Assembly: GCA_002471195.1 (NCBI GenBank)
Contig: DKPN01000009.1
Span: 130,341 to 156,667, forward strand
Length of the DNA stretch: 26,327 nucleotides
Origin: Bacteroides sp. UBA7333
GTDB lineage: Bacteria > Bacteroidota > Bacteroidia > Bacteroidales > Bacteroidaceae
Reading direction: 5' to 3'
Positions within the stretch are counted from its first letter, which is position 1. Every line of letters starts with the position of its first letter. Below the pieces are notes generated by a model. It ran no database searches and had not been told where the DNA came from. It was given only the letters and a program-made list of their open reading frames with translations. Both the position numbers and the translations under genes were made by a program. Shown piece after piece: positions 26,107 through 26,327 of this stretch.

Positions 26107-26282
26107 TCTTTGTACACTCCTTTTAGAAACTGGAAGCTCTTTTTTTTATTTTCTACTGAATCTATGATATGAGCGGAAAATAATTTTCTTTAATAATATG
26201 CTGAAGTTATTTTACAAATGAAGATTGTTTATCTTTATTTTATCGTTCGGATTAATATTTTTTTCATCACGTGGCATTTTGC
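26107..26282 (+). other. Intergenic region downstream of the nitroreductase
   Basis: No convincing gene. An eight-T run (26140-26147) follows a poor 5 bp stem (CTTTT/GGAAG), possibly a weak terminator. A 23-codon frame from ATG 26218 is too short and has no supporting features. Confidence 0.4.
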
Positions 26283-26313
26283 TTGTTGATTCGGTATCGA
26301 GTTTTTATATTTG
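26283..26313 (+). promoter_or_regulatory. Promoter pointing out of the window
   Basis: TTG (26283-26285 or 26286-26288), a gap of 20 or 17 bp, then TATATTTG (26306-26313), an exact -7 box match. ATGs follow at 26318 and 26325, so the gene it serves begins at or beyond the window edge with a short leader. Confidence 0.5.
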
Positions 26314-26327
26314 TGTTATGAATCATG

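Noticed and set aside
26218..26289. Short hydrophobic plus-strand frame (MKIVYLYFIV...)
   Set aside because: Only 23 codons, ends inside the promoter at 26283, with no independent support.
1..26327. CRISPR arrays, insertion sequences, prophage, tRNA or rRNA genes
   Set aside because: No regularly spaced repeats, transposase or integrase motifs, or recognisable structural RNA genes were found on either strand.

Overview
The window looks like core chromosome of a Bacteroidota bacterium, most likely order Bacteroidales. The evidence is: AT-rich DNA (judged by eye, not computed); several exact matches to the Bacteroidetes -7 promoter box TAnnTTTG, some with a TTG about 18-21 bp upstream; few Shine-Dalgarno sequences; many lipoproteins; and the lineage-typical gene sets tamB-tamL, purH-mreBCD-mrdA-rodA and holB-ricT-gldH. 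Genus cannot be fixed from the sequence alone. I see no phage, transposon, CRISPR array, tRNA or rRNA.

Layout. (1) Positions 1-6851, + strand: tamB (5' end cut by the window edge) overlaps tamL by 8 bp. Together they form the inner-membrane/periplasm-spanning and outer-membrane halves of the translocation and assembly module. (2) 6974-9351, +: a sugar-nucleotidyltransferase-like gene, a strong terminator hairpin, then an S41 protease lipoprotein whose promoter is embedded in that hairpin. (3) 9545-13543, +: an ABC-F ATPase and an M13 zinc endopeptidase lipoprotein, apparently one transcript ended by a clear terminator. (4) 13707-20988, +: purH followed by the rod-shape/elongasome cluster mreB, mreC, mreD, mrdA (PBP2), rodA. 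The last four are packed with 1 bp gaps or overlaps, while mreB is set off from mreC by an intercistronic stem-loop. (5) 24996-20991, - strand: metF, holB, ricT, gldH, a compact operon that runs head-on into rodA with only 2 bp between the stop codons. (6) 25246-26106, +: a 2[4Fe-4S] ferredoxin ORF and a nitroreductase ORF in the same reading frame, separated only by TAG-CAA-ATG, which looks like a fusion protein split by an amber codon. The last 220 bp hold a promoter for a gene beyond the window.

Functionally the window is dominated by envelope biogenesis: outer-membrane assembly (TamB/TamL), cell elongation (MreBCD/PBP2/RodA) and lipoproteins (S41, M13, GldH). Housekeeping genes for purine synthesis, folate metabolism and replication are mixed in. 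I do not see a convincing undescribed system. The most unusual items are the amber-split ferredoxin-nitroreductase, the promoter-in-terminator arrangement at 7892-7941 and the mreB/mreC stem-loop. Two gene starts need care: tamB continues upstream of its first in-window ATG, and gldH starts at 21455, not at the far upstream end of its open frame.
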